Assembly (NCBI GenBank): GCA_002928955.1
Contig: PERT01000016.1
Location: forward strand, 1-57,660
Reading direction: 5' to 3'
Length of the DNA stretch: 57,660 nucleotides
Source: Hyphomicrobium sp.
Lineage (GTDB): Bacteria > Pseudomonadota > Alphaproteobacteria > Rhizobiales > Hyphomicrobiaceae
Shown here: positions 26,834-35,533 of the stretch, in pieces
How the letters are laid out: each line of letters starts with the position of its first letter
How positions within the stretch are numbered: position 1 is the stretch's first letter
Position numbers and translations under genes: made by a program
The notes under the pieces: model-generated
What the model was told of the DNA's origin: nothing
What the model saw: the letters and a program-made list of their open reading frames with translations, nothing else
Databases searched by the model: none

Positions 26834-27433
26834 GCCTGAGTGAGCGTGGCATCCGCCCGGTATAGGTCATTTCTTGCTCGACGACGACATCAGCGGGATC
26901 CGCAAACTCAATGAACCGGAGACCCTTGCCAAGCCGCGCCGCCGCAAGCTCGACAGCGCCCCCGCCAACCAAACCAGGGGATCAATCGTTCAAGCCCCGC
27001 AAAGCCGTGTCAAACGACAAAGCCTTGGGCGAGAGGCGCGGTCAAATGCGATAGCAATCGGGCGACCCGGATCTGCATTTGCTTTTGCTTTGCCATTTTA
27101 TGGACTTGGTTCCGTCGTTTACTGCAATCGTGTCCACACGCAGACCCGGGCGGTCACGTGTGGCATCGCGTTTTTTGGAATTTCGGGACGGCACGACTGG
27201 TTGTAATCCGCAGGGATAGATCAGCGACACACCAGCAATTGGGCCGCGAGTGGTGCTCGCCGATCGGGTGTCGATCGTTCGATCGTTCCTTAAACGGTCG
27301 TTTACCATGTGCCAATATATGAATTGGCCATCGGCTGGCGGCCGCCGGACGTTTGCCGCTTGCGGATCCGGGTTTGGCGATCGCCTTCTGGCGGTTTGCA
27401 GAGCACGTTCATTTGCGTAACCGAGGTCGGGTC
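26834..27433. other. 600-base region without a confident gene
   Basis: An open frame at 26874-27206 on the plus strand looks protein-like only in its first half (charged, proline- and arginine-rich) and then turns into unlikely sequence; I do not call it. Near the right end are short dyads, CGATCGTTCGATCG (27266-27292 area) and AAACGGTCGTTT (27292-27304 area), which could be regulatory for the downstream gene. No repeats of the A-E families were seen. Confidence 0.4.
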
Positions 27434-28651
27434 ATGACCAGAGTTCTTGGTATTGCGGGGTCACCACCATTCATAGTGGCTTGCCTTTTGTTCGTCGCAG
27501 CCGTCGTAGCCGTCCTTGCCGCGTCGTCGACATCAGCCTTGGGTCAGGCCACCACCGCGGAAACGATCCGCGAATTGCCCACTTTTCTTGACGATCGCCG
27601 CCTGCAAGAATTGGAAGGGCTGGCTAGGCCGCGGATTGAAGCCAACGAGTTTCGTCGAACCGAAAAGCTGAAGCGAAAAGCCATTGAGGCCGATGTCAAG
27701 CGCAAAGCTGACGAGATGCGCCGTGCCATCGACGGCGAGCAGGAGACCACCGCTCCCCTGGCGCCGCCGGGCAACATCAGCGATATCATCAAGCCATCGC
27801 AGGCAGTGGCGGCGCCCTTCTCGCCACCTGCCGCCGAAGCGCCCGCCGCCCTGCAGATGCTGAAAGCGGGTGCCGCCACGGCATTAATACCGCAAAAGCC
27901 GATCGCACCCTGCCGCCCGACCGAGCCCGCTCAAATTTCGACCATCCCTACTACAGGCGGTCGGATGACCATCAACGTCCACGCGCCCTGCCACAGCGGA
28001 GAGGCAGTGACCATCAGTTACGCCCCCTACATCTTCGTCCGCGCGCTAGATTCTGCGGGCCGCTTGTCGTTCATGCTCGACCTATTCCAGGGTCGCGACG
28101 CGCCGCTCTCGATCGTGTTCAAGGATGGACAGCGCCTGCCGGTCGCCATCGCCGAAACCGATATCGATCGCGTGTCCAAGATGGCCGTTATTTGGGGTAA
28201 GCCGGTCAACCTCGACATGCACGTTTTCGAGTATGCGGCGACCCACGGCGGTGGCGGCCACGTCTGGGCCAATTCTCCATCGAACGCCGAGGCATCCCGC
28301 GCTGAAACCGAACGCTCCAAACGTGGGCGGGGTTTCCTGAGTTTCGCGAGCGAGGGCGTGCTTCCTGGTCATCAGATCGAGGTTTACACGGTCTGGCATC
28401 ATCCCGAGCAGACCAGCGGCATCGTTGCGACCGCGCTCGACTTCGAAACACGAGGTGCAGCCCTCGACGGGGAGACCTGCGGCGATGGCCCATTGGCGGT
28501 GATTCCGTTCGAGACGGTCGCTCTACGACCACGCATGCCGGTGGTTCGAGAACGCGGCGTGATTTCAGCCGCTCGCTGCGGATCAAACCTTATCGACAAG
28601 GCCCGTTACATCGACGAAGCCTTGGCCGATCTCAACCTCTCACTCAATTGA
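27434..28651 (+). CDS. Exported protein of unknown function
   Basis: A 405-aa protein I do not recognise. Residues 11-36 (PPFIVACLLFVAAVVAVLAA) are a hydrophobic signal or anchor, followed by SALGQ, a possible cleavage site. Residues about 60-100 are highly charged and probably a coiled coil (RRTEKLKRKAIEADVKRKADEMRRA). A proline/alanine linker follows. From about residue 155 lies a beta-rich domain with five cysteines (PCRPTEP, HAPCHSGE, GETCGDG, AARCGSN and others). The C-terminus is KARYIDEALADLNLSLN. The ATG at 27434 has GAGG about seven bases upstream. It precedes a sigma-factor locus by about 170 bases; a link is not shown. Confidence 0.75.
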   Translation: MTRVLGIAGSPPFIVACLLFVAAVVAVLAASSTSALGQATTAETIRELPTFLDDRRLQELEGLARPRIEANEFRRTEKLKRKAIEADVKRKADEMRRAIDGEQETTAPLAPPGNISDIIKPSQAVAAPFSPPAAEAPAALQMLKAGAATALIPQKPIAPCRPTEPAQISTIPTTGGRMTINVHAPCHSGEAVTISYAPYIFVRALDSAGRLSFMLDLFQGRDAPLSIVFKDGQRLPVAIAETDIDRVSKMAVIWGKPVNLDMHVFEYAATHGGGGHVWANSPSNAEASRAETERSKRGRGFLSFASEGVLPGHQIEVYTVWHHPEQTSGIVATALDFETRGAALDGETCGDGPLAVIPFETVALRPRMPVVRERGVISAARCGSNLIDKARYIDEALADLNLSLN

Positions 28652-28753
28652 CCGCACGGCATCGACCGCACGACAGGTTGCCTGCACACATCATCACCCG
28701 GCCATGGTCGTCACGCGGCCCAAACGGCTGCCAAAAAAATTGTGCCGCCAGCT

Positions 28754-28778
28754 GCAACTTGTTATGGCAATCGACGTA
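28754..28778 (+). promoter_or_regulatory. Putative ECF-sigma promoter of the sigma/anti-sigma operon
   Basis: GCAAC (28754-28758), a 16-base spacer, then CGTA (28775-28778), about 45 bases before the sigma factor start. The same pattern with the same spacing (GAAAC-N16-CGTA) precedes the fasciclin gene at 30247-30271. Many ECF factors use an AAC -35 and a CGT -10, so autoregulation is plausible. Confidence 0.5.
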
Positions 28779-28822
28779 ACTGTTCGGATGTCTTCCTTTT
28801 TTCCCCCGCACGATCGGTCGTG

Positions 28823-29371
28823 ATGCAGGCCACCACGCAACACCTGGCTGAATTGATCGCCCGCGTGGCCGCGCGCGACCGCGTCGCGTTTGCCGAAGTG
28901 TACCGGGCGACGAGCGCGAAACTCCTGGGCGTCATCGCCCGTATTCTGGTTAGGCGCGATATTGCCGAGGAGGTGCTGCAGGAGGTCTATGTGACGGTTT
29001 GGGAGCGTGCAGGCGACTACGATCCGGCCAGAGCGTCGCCGATCACCTGGATGGCAACCATCGCCCGCAACCGCGCGCTCGACAGCGTACGTCGCCGCCA
29101 GATGCTGTCGATTGAGGATACGCCGTCGGCCGCAGAAGTACCGTCCGACGATCCCCATCCCCTGACCGGCATCGAGCTGTCCGAGGACATCGGCCGGTTG
29201 TGGCGATGCCTTGATGGCCTGGAGAAAGACCGGCGAGAAGCAGTCATCCTCGCCTACCTCAAGGGCGAAAGCCGTGAGGCCTTGGGCCGAAGATTCGGCC
29301 GGCCCGTCTCAACAATCAAAACCTGGCTGCACCGCAGCCTGAAGCAGCTCAAGGACTGCCTTGGGTCATGA
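28823..29371 (+). CDS. ECF RNA polymerase sigma factor (SigK-like)
   Basis: A 182-aa sigma-70 family factor. Region 2 covers about 20-85 (FAEVYRATSAKLLGVIARILV, EVLQEVYVTVWERAGDYDP, ITWMATIARNRALDSVRRR). Region 4 covers about 125-180 (LEKDRREAVILAYLKGESREALGRRFGRPVSTIKTWLHRSL). The gene partner at the next position is an RskA-type anti-sigma factor, as for SigK. The ATG at 28823 gives the normal length; there is no strong ribosome-binding site and a GTG three bases upstream is also possible. The stop overlaps the next start as ATGA, implying translational coupling. Confidence 0.92.
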   Translation: MQATTQHLAELIARVAARDRVAFAEVYRATSAKLLGVIARILVRRDIAEEVLQEVYVTVWERAGDYDPARASPITWMATIARNRALDSVRRRQMLSIEDTPSAAEVPSDDPHPLTGIELSEDIGRLWRCLDGLEKDRREAVILAYLKGESREALGRRFGRPVSTIKTWLHRSLKQLKDCLGS

Positions 29372-30117
29372 CAGAGCGCACAGTGGGCCCCGACCGGGAC
29401 GACATCGATATGCTGGCCGCCGAGTATGTGCTTGGCACGCTCGACGGTGCCGAACGGGTCGACGTCGCGCGCCGCCGCCTGACCGAGCCACAGCTTGACC
29501 GCGCGATCACTGCCTGGGAGAGCCGCTTGTCGCCGCTCGCCACTGCCGTACCACCAATCACACCATCGGCCGATCTGCTGCCCCGCATCGAGGCGCGTAT
29601 CGCCGCGGGCATATCGGGCTTGCCATCGCCCGTTGCTGGCGCCGCGTCAAATGCGCAGGTGCTCGACCTGATCCGCCGGCTCGGCCGCTGGCGAACGGCC
29701 GCCGTCGGTGCCAGTGCGCTGGCCGCGTCCCTCGTGTTCGCCCTGGGCGTCCGCGAAGCGCAGCGCGCCGATACTCCAAAAACGTTCGTCGCCGTGATGC
29801 AGAAGGACGATGCCTCACCGTCTTTCCTCGTCACAGTTGATCTCGAAACGAGGCTGCTCACCGTGCGTCCCGTGGCTGCCGTGCCGGAACCGGGCAAGAG
29901 CTACGAACTCTGGATGGCACACGATAGCTTCCAGGGGCCACGTTCACTGGGCGTGGTCACGTCGGATCTGACGCCGCGGGCGACGCTCGCGAAGTTCGAT
30001 CGCGGCGTGATCGAGAAGGCGACGTTCGCGGTCAGCCTGGAGCCCGAGGGCGGCTCGCCCGTGGGCAAGCCGACGGGGCCGGTGCTGTTCCACGCCAAGC
30101 TCGTTCAAGTGAAGTGA
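29368..30117 (+). CDS. Anti-sigma factor, RskA-like membrane protein
   Basis: A 249-aa single-pass membrane protein. The cytoplasmic part (about 1-105) begins DDIDMLAAEYVLGTLDGAERV, the usual anti-sigma start. The transmembrane helix is about 109-128 (RTAAVGASALAASLVFALGV). The periplasmic C-terminal part (about 135-249) is an RskA domain with GKSYELWMAHD and VTSDLTPRATLAKFDRGV and ends close after GPVLFHAKLVQVK. It would hold the sigma factor until a periplasmic signal triggers release. It is translationally coupled to the sigma gene by the ATGA overlap. Confidence 0.92.
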   Translation: MTERTVGPDRDDIDMLAAEYVLGTLDGAERVDVARRRLTEPQLDRAITAWESRLSPLATAVPPITPSADLLPRIEARIAAGISGLPSPVAGAASNAQVLDLIRRLGRWRTAAVGASALAASLVFALGVREAQRADTPKTFVAVMQKDDASPSFLVTVDLETRLLTVRPVAAVPEPGKSYELWMAHDSFQGPRSLGVVTSDLTPRATLAKFDRGVIEKATFAVSLEPEGGSPVGKPTGPVLFHAKLVQVK

Positions 30118-30246
30118 AATGAGCTGCCCCCAATGCTCTGCGGCTTGACAGGCTGAGTGCGCACCGAAAGGACATGCGCGACCGCAGCAAACCCTCTCTT
30201 TCGCGCCCCAAAGCATCAATCCTCAAAAATTCGTGAACACCGCTTC

Positions 30247-30271
30247 GAAACCCGCGGGCGCGGCCGGCGTA
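30247..30271 (+). promoter_or_regulatory. Putative ECF-sigma promoter of the fasciclin gene
   Basis: GAAAC (30247-30251), 16 bases, then CGTA (30268-30271). This repeats the layout upstream of the sigma factor gene and would put the transcript start about 40 bases before the fasciclin start. It suggests that the fasciclin and DUF4394 genes are the target of the neighbouring sigma factor. Confidence 0.5.
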
Positions 30272-30317
30272 GCTTCTCCAGCTCCAATGTGGAGCGTTCC
30301 ATTTCGGAGGACAGCCT

Positions 30318-30908
30318 GTGAAGATTTTCTCGACGTCCAAACTCCTGCCCGCAATCGGCGCGACCACGCTCGCTCTCGGTCTTTCGCTCGCCCTCGTTTC
30401 TCCGACGCCGAGCGTCGCCGAGAAGACCGTCAACGTCGGGGGCGCGGCGATGTTCCCGTCAAAGAACATCGTCGAAAACGCGGTCAACTCGAAGGACCAC
30501 ACAACACTTGTCGCCGCCGTGAAGGCCGCCGGCCTGGTTGACACGCTGGTGAGCCCCGGCCCGTTCACCGTGTTCGCGCCCGTCAACAAGGCTTTCGACC
30601 GGCTGCCCGCCGGCACGGTACCGACGCTGCTTAAGCCCGAGAACAAGGGCCAGCTCGCAGGCGTTCTGACCTATCACGTCGTTCCCGGCCGCTTGAGCGC
30701 CGCCGACCTCGGCAAGATGGTCGATGCGAAGGGCGGCAAGGCCATGCTCAAGACCGCCAACGGACAAAGCCTGACCGTCAAGCGCTCGGGGCAAACGAAG
30801 CTCAGCGTCAGTGATGGCAAAGGAAACACGGCAACGGTGACCATCGCCAACGTGTTCCAGTCGAACGGCGTGATCCACGTCATCGACGGCGTGCTGCTGC
30901 CCAACTGA
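30318..30908 (+). CDS. Secreted fasciclin-domain protein
   Basis: A 196-aa exported protein. The signal peptide covers about 1-35 (TTLALGLSLALVSPTPSVAE). One fasciclin (FAS1) domain covers about 60-195, with the H1 motif as GPFTVFAPVNKAFDRLPAGT, then LTYHVVPGRLSA, and the H2 end as GVIHVIDGVLLPN. Such proteins act in adhesion or at the cell surface; in bacteria the partner is mostly unknown. The start is GTG with CGGAGG seven bases upstream. It lies downstream of the sigma/anti-sigma pair, with its own ECF-like promoter. Confidence 0.9.
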   Translation: MKIFSTSKLLPAIGATTLALGLSLALVSPTPSVAEKTVNVGGAAMFPSKNIVENAVNSKDHTTLVAAVKAAGLVDTLVSPGPFTVFAPVNKAFDRLPAGTVPTLLKPENKGQLAGVLTYHVVPGRLSAADLGKMVDAKGGKAMLKTANGQSLTVKRSGQTKLSVSDGKGNTATVTIANVFQSNGVIHVIDGVLLPN

Positions 30909-30996
30909 TTGCCATTCCAGATCGCTCAGCCCGCGCTCGACGCAAGCTCAATCCAACCAAAGCCAAAACCAACCTCGTCCTCAAATGGGAGTTCCA

Positions 30997-31797
30997 ATGT
31001 CCATGTTCTTAGCCTCGCGCCATTGCGCCGCCGTTTCGACGCTGGCCCTCGCCGCCGCCCTATCCGCTACTGCCGCTGATGCCGCCAATGTCGCCGCCCT
31101 CATCGACGGTAATAAGATCGCCATCGTCGACACCGACGCAAAGAAGCCAACTGCGATGGTCGATATCGCCGGCGTCAAGCTCGTCGGCATCGACGTGCGG
31201 CCTGCCGACAAGTCGCTCTATGGACTTACGGCCGAAGGCGGCGTCGTCACCATCGACTGGAAGACGGGCAAAACAACAACGAAGAGCCAGCTGTCCGAGA
31301 AGCTGCCTGCTGGCGCCATGTTCGCCGTCGACTTCAACCCGGCGGCAGACCGGCTGCGCGTCATCGGCAGCGACGGCACCAGCCTGCGCATCAACGTCGA
31401 GGACGGCAAGACCATGGTCGACGGGCGCTTGAAGTTCGCCGAAACCGACGTGATGAAGGGCCAGACCGCCAAGGTTGCGGCCGCAGCCTATACCAACAGC
31501 GTCGCTGGCACCAAGGAGACCACGCTCTATGACATCGACTGGAACTCGGGAGCGCTTGTCAAGCAGGCGCCGCCGAACGATGGCATCCTTAACACCGTCG
31601 GCATGCTCGGCGTTAAGCTCGACGGCGGCGCCGCATTCGATATCTCGACCGATGCCGAGGGCAAGAACTGGGCATGGCTGATGGCCGGCACGACGCTCTA
31701 TTCGGTCGATCTCGCAACAGGCGCCGCTAAAGCCGCAGCCGAGATCGCCGGCATCAAGGGGCAGGTGCAGGACATCGCCATGCTCCCGGCGATGTGA
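30997..31797 (+). CDS. Exported DUF4394 protein
   Basis: A 266-aa protein with a signal peptide (about 1-29: MSMFLASRHCAAVSTLALAA, ending ATAADA). The DUF4394 domain fills the rest and looks like a beta-propeller-like repeat: IDVRPADKSLYGLTAEGGV, FAVDFNPAADRLRVIGSDG, YDIDWNSGALVKQAPPNDG, LYSVDLATGAA. Function is unknown, but DUF4394 genes often accompany sigma/anti-sigma and fasciclin genes. The ATG at 30997 has GGGAG five bases upstream and is preferred to the in-frame ATG at 30985. It is 88 bases after the fasciclin gene and probably in the same transcript. Confidence 0.9.
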   Translation: MSMFLASRHCAAVSTLALAAALSATAADAANVAALIDGNKIAIVDTDAKKPTAMVDIAGVKLVGIDVRPADKSLYGLTAEGGVVTIDWKTGKTTTKSQLSEKLPAGAMFAVDFNPAADRLRVIGSDGTSLRINVEDGKTMVDGRLKFAETDVMKGQTAKVAAAAYTNSVAGTKETTLYDIDWNSGALVKQAPPNDGILNTVGMLGVKLDGGAAFDISTDAEGKNWAWLMAGTTLYSVDLATGAAKAAAEIAGIKGQVQDIAMLPAM

Positions 31798-31807
31798 TGA
31801 ACCTGAC

Positions 31808-31837
31808 GCGGACCGGCGAGGTTCCCCGCCGGTCCGC
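31808..31837 (+). terminator. Terminator-like hairpin after the DUF4394 gene
   Basis: GCGGACCGGCG (31808-31818) and CGCCGGTCCGC (31827-31837) form an 11-bp GC stem with an 8-base loop, ten bases after the stop. There is only a weak T-stretch after it. A second perfect hairpin (GCTCGCCC..GGGCGAGC) follows at about 31846-31863. Confidence 0.6.
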
Positions 31838-32029
31838 GCACTTTGCGCTCGCCCAAGGGCGAGCAGTCCCGAGATCGGCGATGATCGTTTCGCGGCTCGA
31901 GCCCGGCGGTCGACCTGCATCCATTGATGTCTGAAGCGGCTGCGCCGATCCCCCAGCCGGGCTTCTGCGCCAGGGCCGGCCAATGCCGAGGCTGCGGCTC
32001 ACCTGTCGGCGGGAACAGGCGATGACGGC

Positions 32030-32104
32030 TGGCTGGGGCGGGAGGGTTCGAACCTCCGAATGACGGAATCAAAATCCGTTGCCTTACCACTTGGCTACGC
32101 CCCA
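32030..32104 (-). tRNA. tRNA-Gln (anticodon TTG)
   Basis: The minus strand folds as a full cloverleaf. The acceptor TGGGGCG pairs with CGCCCCA, the anticodon stem-loop is CGGATTTTGATTCCG with anticodon TTG, and the T-arm holds GGTTCGAACC. The CCA end is encoded (32030-32032). Confidence 0.96.
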
Positions 32105-32136
32105 CCTGCCCACAGGTGAACCCATGAGCGACGCGC

Positions 32137-32165
32137 AACATAGTGAGTTGCACCCCGCGCGGCAA
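32137..32165 (-). promoter_or_regulatory. Sigma-70-like promoter for tRNA-Gln
   Basis: On the minus strand TTGCCG (32165-32160), 17 bases, then TATGTT (32142-32137). The predicted start would lie about 25 bases before the tRNA. Confidence 0.5.
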
Positions 32166-32296
32166 CCAGCCAAACAATCGCGCGTCCAATCGCGCGAATA
32201 CCGGGACGTCGGGCATTGCGATTTGGCATCCATCAGGTAGGCAGCCAGTTGCTGCAGCGGCCACGCGGATGCGCCAAGAAAGCCGCCTGAGGTCCC

Positions 32297-32325
32297 TTGC
32301 AAGCCTTGATCGTGGCCGCTATAAC
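32297..32325 (+). promoter_or_regulatory. Sigma-70-like promoter for tRNA-Pro
   Basis: TTGCAA (32297-32302), a 17-base spacer, then TATAAC (32320-32325). This is close to consensus for housekeeping promoters and points at the tRNA-Pro gene about 70 bases downstream. The two tRNA genes are divergent, and the 293 bases between them hold no other feature I can support. Confidence 0.6.
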
Positions 32326-32397
32326 GCCCCCTCTCTCGCAGCCTGTGGACGGTCTCGAGACGACGGCCCTCGTGCCCCGGGGGTTGCAAGGTCGGAT

Positions 32398-32474
32398 CGG
32401 AGCGTAGCGCAGCCTGGTAGCGCACTTGCTTCGGGAGCAAGGGGTCGGAGGTTCAAATCCTCTCGCTCCGACCA
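32398..32474 (+). tRNA. tRNA-Pro (anticodon CGG)
   Basis: A 77-base cloverleaf: acceptor CGGAGCG with CGCTCCG, anticodon stem CTTGC/GCAAG around loop TTCGGGA (anticodon CGG), T-arm with GGTTCAAATCC, and an encoded CCA. A short hairpin GCCTGTC/GACAGGC at 32483-32501 follows and may help end the transcript. Confidence 0.96.
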
Positions 32475-32632
32475 ATACTTAGGCCTGTCATTCCGACAGG
32501 CGCATACATGGGCGGTTCCGACAATCGTTCATCTTTCGGCCAAGCGGCGCCGCCTCGGATCGCCTGACGTGCGGTTCTGGCGCGCCGCTGCAGCCATCCT
32601 GCTCGCCCTCGCCTGCCCGACCGGCGTCACTA

Positions 32633-32797
32633 TCATCGACGGCGAGGAGCTGGCGCTCGGGCATCAATCGCTGCAACGGCCGCTGCTGCATCAGCAGCTA
32701 ACCGCCTCAATTGACCGTCGTCGAGCATGATCATGGTGCGGCCCTCCGGAGCATCCACGCCAATTCGGCCGTCGATGATGATCGTGTGCTGACCCAC
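32633..32797 (-). CDS. Possible small protein, 54 residues
   Basis: I do not recognise this. It would start with GTG at 32797, with GGAGG six to seven bases upstream. It begins VGQHTIIIDGRIGVDAPEGR, continues with MIMLDDGQLRRLAADAAAAV and ends in an arginine-rich tail. The sequence is unremarkable in composition, so it may be a real short gene. It would sit directly after another possible small gene on the same strand. Confidence 0.4.
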   Translation of the reverse strand: MGQHTIIIDGRIGVDAPEGRTMIMLDDGQLRRLAADAAAAVAAIDARAPAPRRR

Positions 32798-32808
32798 GGT
32801 TTGCCTCC

Positions 32809-32937
32809 TCAGATTTGCACCCGTTTCCACCAATCGAACGCGAAGCCGTCGCGCTGGTCGATCAAGTTGGTCGCGTTGTGGACGTAGCCCAAGCAATCGC
32901 GCCCGACGATCACCCACCTCTCAAAACGCGGGCACAT
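32809..32937 (-). CDS. Possible small aromatic-rich protein, 42 residues
   Basis: From the ATG at 32937 (GGAGG about 12 bases upstream) it reads MCPRFERWVIVGRDCLGYVH and ends AFDWWKRVQI. The open frame extends up to 33000 (TTG), adding a part with WREWRSDPP that overlaps the 3' end of anmK. It is rich in tryptophan and arginine. No family is recognised. The start and its reality are uncertain; the strong ribosome-binding site for the next small gene lies just before its stop. Confidence 0.4.
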   Translation of the reverse strand: MCPRFERWVIVGRDCLGYVHNATNLIDQRDGFAFDWWKRVQI

Positions 32938-32968
32938 CGGCGGGTCAGACCTCCATTCGCGCCAGACG

Positions 32969-34111
32969 TCAGTTGCGCTCCACAACGGACGCCGCGTCAA
33001 ACGCCGCTTTTTGCCCTGCCACCTTCCCGCCGGTCATCGGGTACGGGGCACCCGTTGTACCGGGGTAGGTGATGGGGCGGTGCGATAGAGCGCGGACGGC
33101 AAGGTAGGCCCAGGCTTCGGCTTCGAGGCTGTCGCCGTCAAAGCCCACGGCCTCGGCCGGGACCACGGCGTTCTCGACGCGGCCGGCGAGGCCACTCATC
33201 AGGGTGCGGTTCTTGCGGCCGCCGCCGCACACGACCCAGAGCGCCGGCTGGTCCGGCATGAACTCGCGCGACCGCGCGATCGCTTCGACAGTCAGCGCTG
33301 TGAGCGTCGCGGCACCGTCGGCAACCGATAACCCTTCGACCAGATCCCAGAAGAACGCCTGCCGGTCGAGCGACTTGGGCGGTGGCGTGCTGAAGAACGA
33401 GTGACTGATATAGAACCGCACCACGTCCTCGTGCACGCGGCCTGTCGCAGCTATCGCGCCGTCCATATCGCAAGGCACCCGGGTGTGGCGCATCATCCAG
33501 TCGTCAAGCAGGGCGTTGCCCGGCCCAGTGTCGAAGGCGATCAACGCGCCCCCCGGCCCGATCCAGGTGACGTTCGCGACGCCGCCGATGTTGAGCACGG
33601 CGAGCGGGCGCTGATCGAGCCTGCCGGACAGCGCCCGATGGTAGACCGGGACAAGCGGCGCACCCTGCCCACCCGCCTCGACGTCGGCGGCCCTGAGATC
33701 GTAGACCACCGGCAAGGCGATCAACTCAGACAGCAGCGGCCCAAGCCCGAGTTGCACCGTCAATTTCTGCTCGGGCCTGTGCAGCACGGTCTGGCCATGG
33801 AAGCCCACAACGCCGACCGATTTTCGGGGAATGCCCTGCTTGCGGCAGAATGCCGAGACGGCTGCAGCGTGCAACTCGGTCAGCTCGTGTTCGGTCGCAG
33901 CAAGCATGCCCGGGCGTTGATCACGTGATGTGATGAGGCGAGCATCGGCGAGCGCGTCGGCCAGCTGGCGGCGCATGGCGGGCGTGTAGGGGAAGGTCAT
34001 GGCGGCGCCGCGATGAACCACGGCCTCGCCGTCGGTCTCGATCATCGCAACGTCGATGCCATCGAGCGAGGTGCCGCTCATCAGGCCCAAGGCGCGCACG
34101 AGCTTCACCAT
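32969..34111 (-). CDS. anmK: Anhydro-N-acetylmuramic acid kinase
   Basis: A 380-aa sugar kinase of peptidoglycan recycling: it opens and phosphorylates 1,6-anhydro-MurNAc to MurNAc-6-phosphate. The start ALGLMSGTSLDGIDVAMIET is the nucleotide-binding motif. Other family stretches are VGFHGQTVLHRP, VLNIGGVANVTWIG, FDTGPGNALLDDWM and WVVCGGGRKNRTLM. Length is normal. It is divergent from tyrS with 162 bases between starts, an arrangement common in alphaproteobacteria. The C-terminus runs into the small frame at 32809. Confidence 0.95.
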   Translation of the reverse strand: MVKLVRALGLMSGTSLDGIDVAMIETDGEAVVHRGAAMTFPYTPAMRRQLADALADARLITSRDQRPGMLAATEHELTELHAAAVSAFCRKQGIPRKSVGVVGFHGQTVLHRPEQKLTVQLGLGPLLSELIALPVVYDLRAADVEAGGQGAPLVPVYHRALSGRLDQRPLAVLNIGGVANVTWIGPGGALIAFDTGPGNALLDDWMMRHTRVPCDMDGAIAATGRVHEDVVRFYISHSFFSTPPPKSLDRQAFFWDLVEGLSVADGAATLTALTVEAIARSREFMPDQPALWVVCGGGRKNRTLMSGLAGRVENAVVPAEAVGFDGDSLEAEAWAYLAVRALSHRPITYPGTTGAPYPMTGGKVAGQKAAFDAASVVERN

Positions 34112-34273
34112 TCGTTACTCTCCTCTCCGCGTCCGTTGAGACCCTGCGCTGTTCCCGCAAGCCTTGCCCGACGGCCGCAAGGTGTGCATGGTCCGACAAA
34201 CCGATGCCGTCGCAGGTTGCTTCCGAGCCGCCCGTCCCCGGCAGCAACTTGAACCTAGATAAGCCCTGCCATC

Positions 34274-35533
34274 ATGTCCAAGCTGAAGTCCGACTTTCTC
34301 AATGTCCTCCACGCGCGGGGCTTCATCCACCAGTGCTCGGATGAGCCAGGTCTTGATGCGCTCGCAGCAGACGGCCGCGTGGTCGCCTACGTCGGCTACG
34401 ACTGCACCGCGCCGTCACTTCATGTCGGCAGCCTGCTGTCGATCATGATGCTCTACTGGCTGCAGAAGACCAATGCGGGCAAGCCGATCGCGCTGATGGG
34501 CGGCGGCACGACACGGGTCGGCGATCCGTCGGGCAAGGACGAGACACGGCAGCTTCGAACCATTGCGGAGATCGACGCCAACCAAGAGAGCCTGAAGCTG
34601 GTGTTCGCCCGGGTCCTCGACTTCGGCGACGGCAAGACCGACGCGCTGATGGTCGACAACGCGGAGTGGCTCGAGCCGCTCAACTACATCTCGTTTCTGC
34701 GCGATGTCGGCCGGCATTTCTCGGTCAACCGCATGTTGAGCATGGACAGTGCGAAGCTGCGGCTCGATCGCGAGCAGGAACTGTCGTTCATCGAATTCAA
34801 CTACATGCTGCTGCAGTCCTACGACTATGTGGAACTCGCCCGCCGCTACGGTTGCAACCTGCAGATGGGCGGCTCGGACCAGTGGGGCAACATCGTCACC
34901 GGCATCGATCTCGGCCGCCGCATGGGCACTGCCCATTCTCTTTATGCGCTGACCTGCCCGCTGCTGACGACGGCGTCCGGCGCCAAGATGGGAAAGACTG
35001 CGGCAGGCGCGATTTGGCTCAACGAGGCGCAGCTCTCGGCCTACGATTATTGGCAATTCTGGCGGAACACCGAGGACGCCGACGTCGGCCGTTTCCTGAA
35101 GCTGTTCACACTGCTGCCGATGGACGAGATCGCGCGGCTGTCGGTTCTGGCGGGCGCAGAGATCAACGAGGCAAAGAAGGTGCTCGCGACTGAGGCTACG
35201 GCGCTGGTGCATGGCCGCCACAAGGCGGACGCGGCGTCTGAAACCGCCCGCAAGACGTTCGAACAGGGCACGCTCGCCGAGGATCTTCCGACCATCGAGG
35301 TGCCGTTGTCCGACATCGCCAATGAACTCGGCGTGCTGCAGGCCTTCGTCACCGCTGGTCTGGTCAAATCGAACTCCGAGGCGCGGCGGCAGCTGCAGGG
35401 CGGCGCATTGCGCGTCAACGATACGGCCATGAGCGACGAGAAGGCGAAACTTAGGTCATCCGACATCACGGCGGACGGCATCATCAAGCTATCGCTCGGA
35501 AAGAAGAAGCACGTTCTGTTGCGGCCAGTCTGA
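34274..35533 (+). CDS. tyrS: Tyrosine-tRNA ligase
   Basis: Class I aminoacyl-tRNA synthetase of 419 aa charging tRNA-Tyr. The HIGH-like motif is in [11 protein letters not shown], the tyrosine pocket is in [30 protein letters not shown], and the KMSKS-like loop is [14 protein letters not shown]-terminal S4 RNA-binding domain (about 350-415) begins [22 protein letters not shown]. The KMGKT version is the alphaproteobacterial one. It is divergent from anmK. Confidence 0.96.
   Translation: MSKLKSDFLNVLHARGFIHQCSDEPGLDALAADGRVVAYVGYDCTAPSLHVGSLLSIMMLYWLQKTNAGKPIALMGGGTTRVGDPSGKDETRQLRTIAEIDANQESLKLVFARVLDFGDGKTDALMVDNAEWLEPLNYISFLRDVGRHFSVNRMLSMDSAKLRLDREQELSFIEFNYMLLQSYDYVELARRYGCNLQMGGSDQWGNIVTGIDLGRRMGTAHSLYALTCPLLTTASGAKMGKTAAGAIWLNEAQLSAYDYWQFWRNTEDADVGRFLKLFTLLPMDEIARLSVLAGAEINEAKKVLATEATALVHGRHKADAASETARKTFEQGTLAEDLPTIEVPLSDIANELGVLQAFVTAGLVKSNSEARRQLQGGALRVNDTAMSDEKAKLRSSDITADGIIKLSLGKKKHVLLRPV

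Noticed and set aside
26874-27206. 110-codon plus-strand frame
   Set aside because: Only its first half looks protein-like, there is no ribosome-binding site, and no family is recognised.
32030-32474. Integration site of a mobile element at the tRNA genes
   Set aside because: Both tRNAs are intact, no direct repeat of a tRNA 3' end is seen within the window, and no integrase is present.
32233-32475. Minus-strand frame beginning MVGARGFEPPTPC
   Set aside because: This is the usual spurious translation antisense to a tRNA gene (tRNA-Pro).
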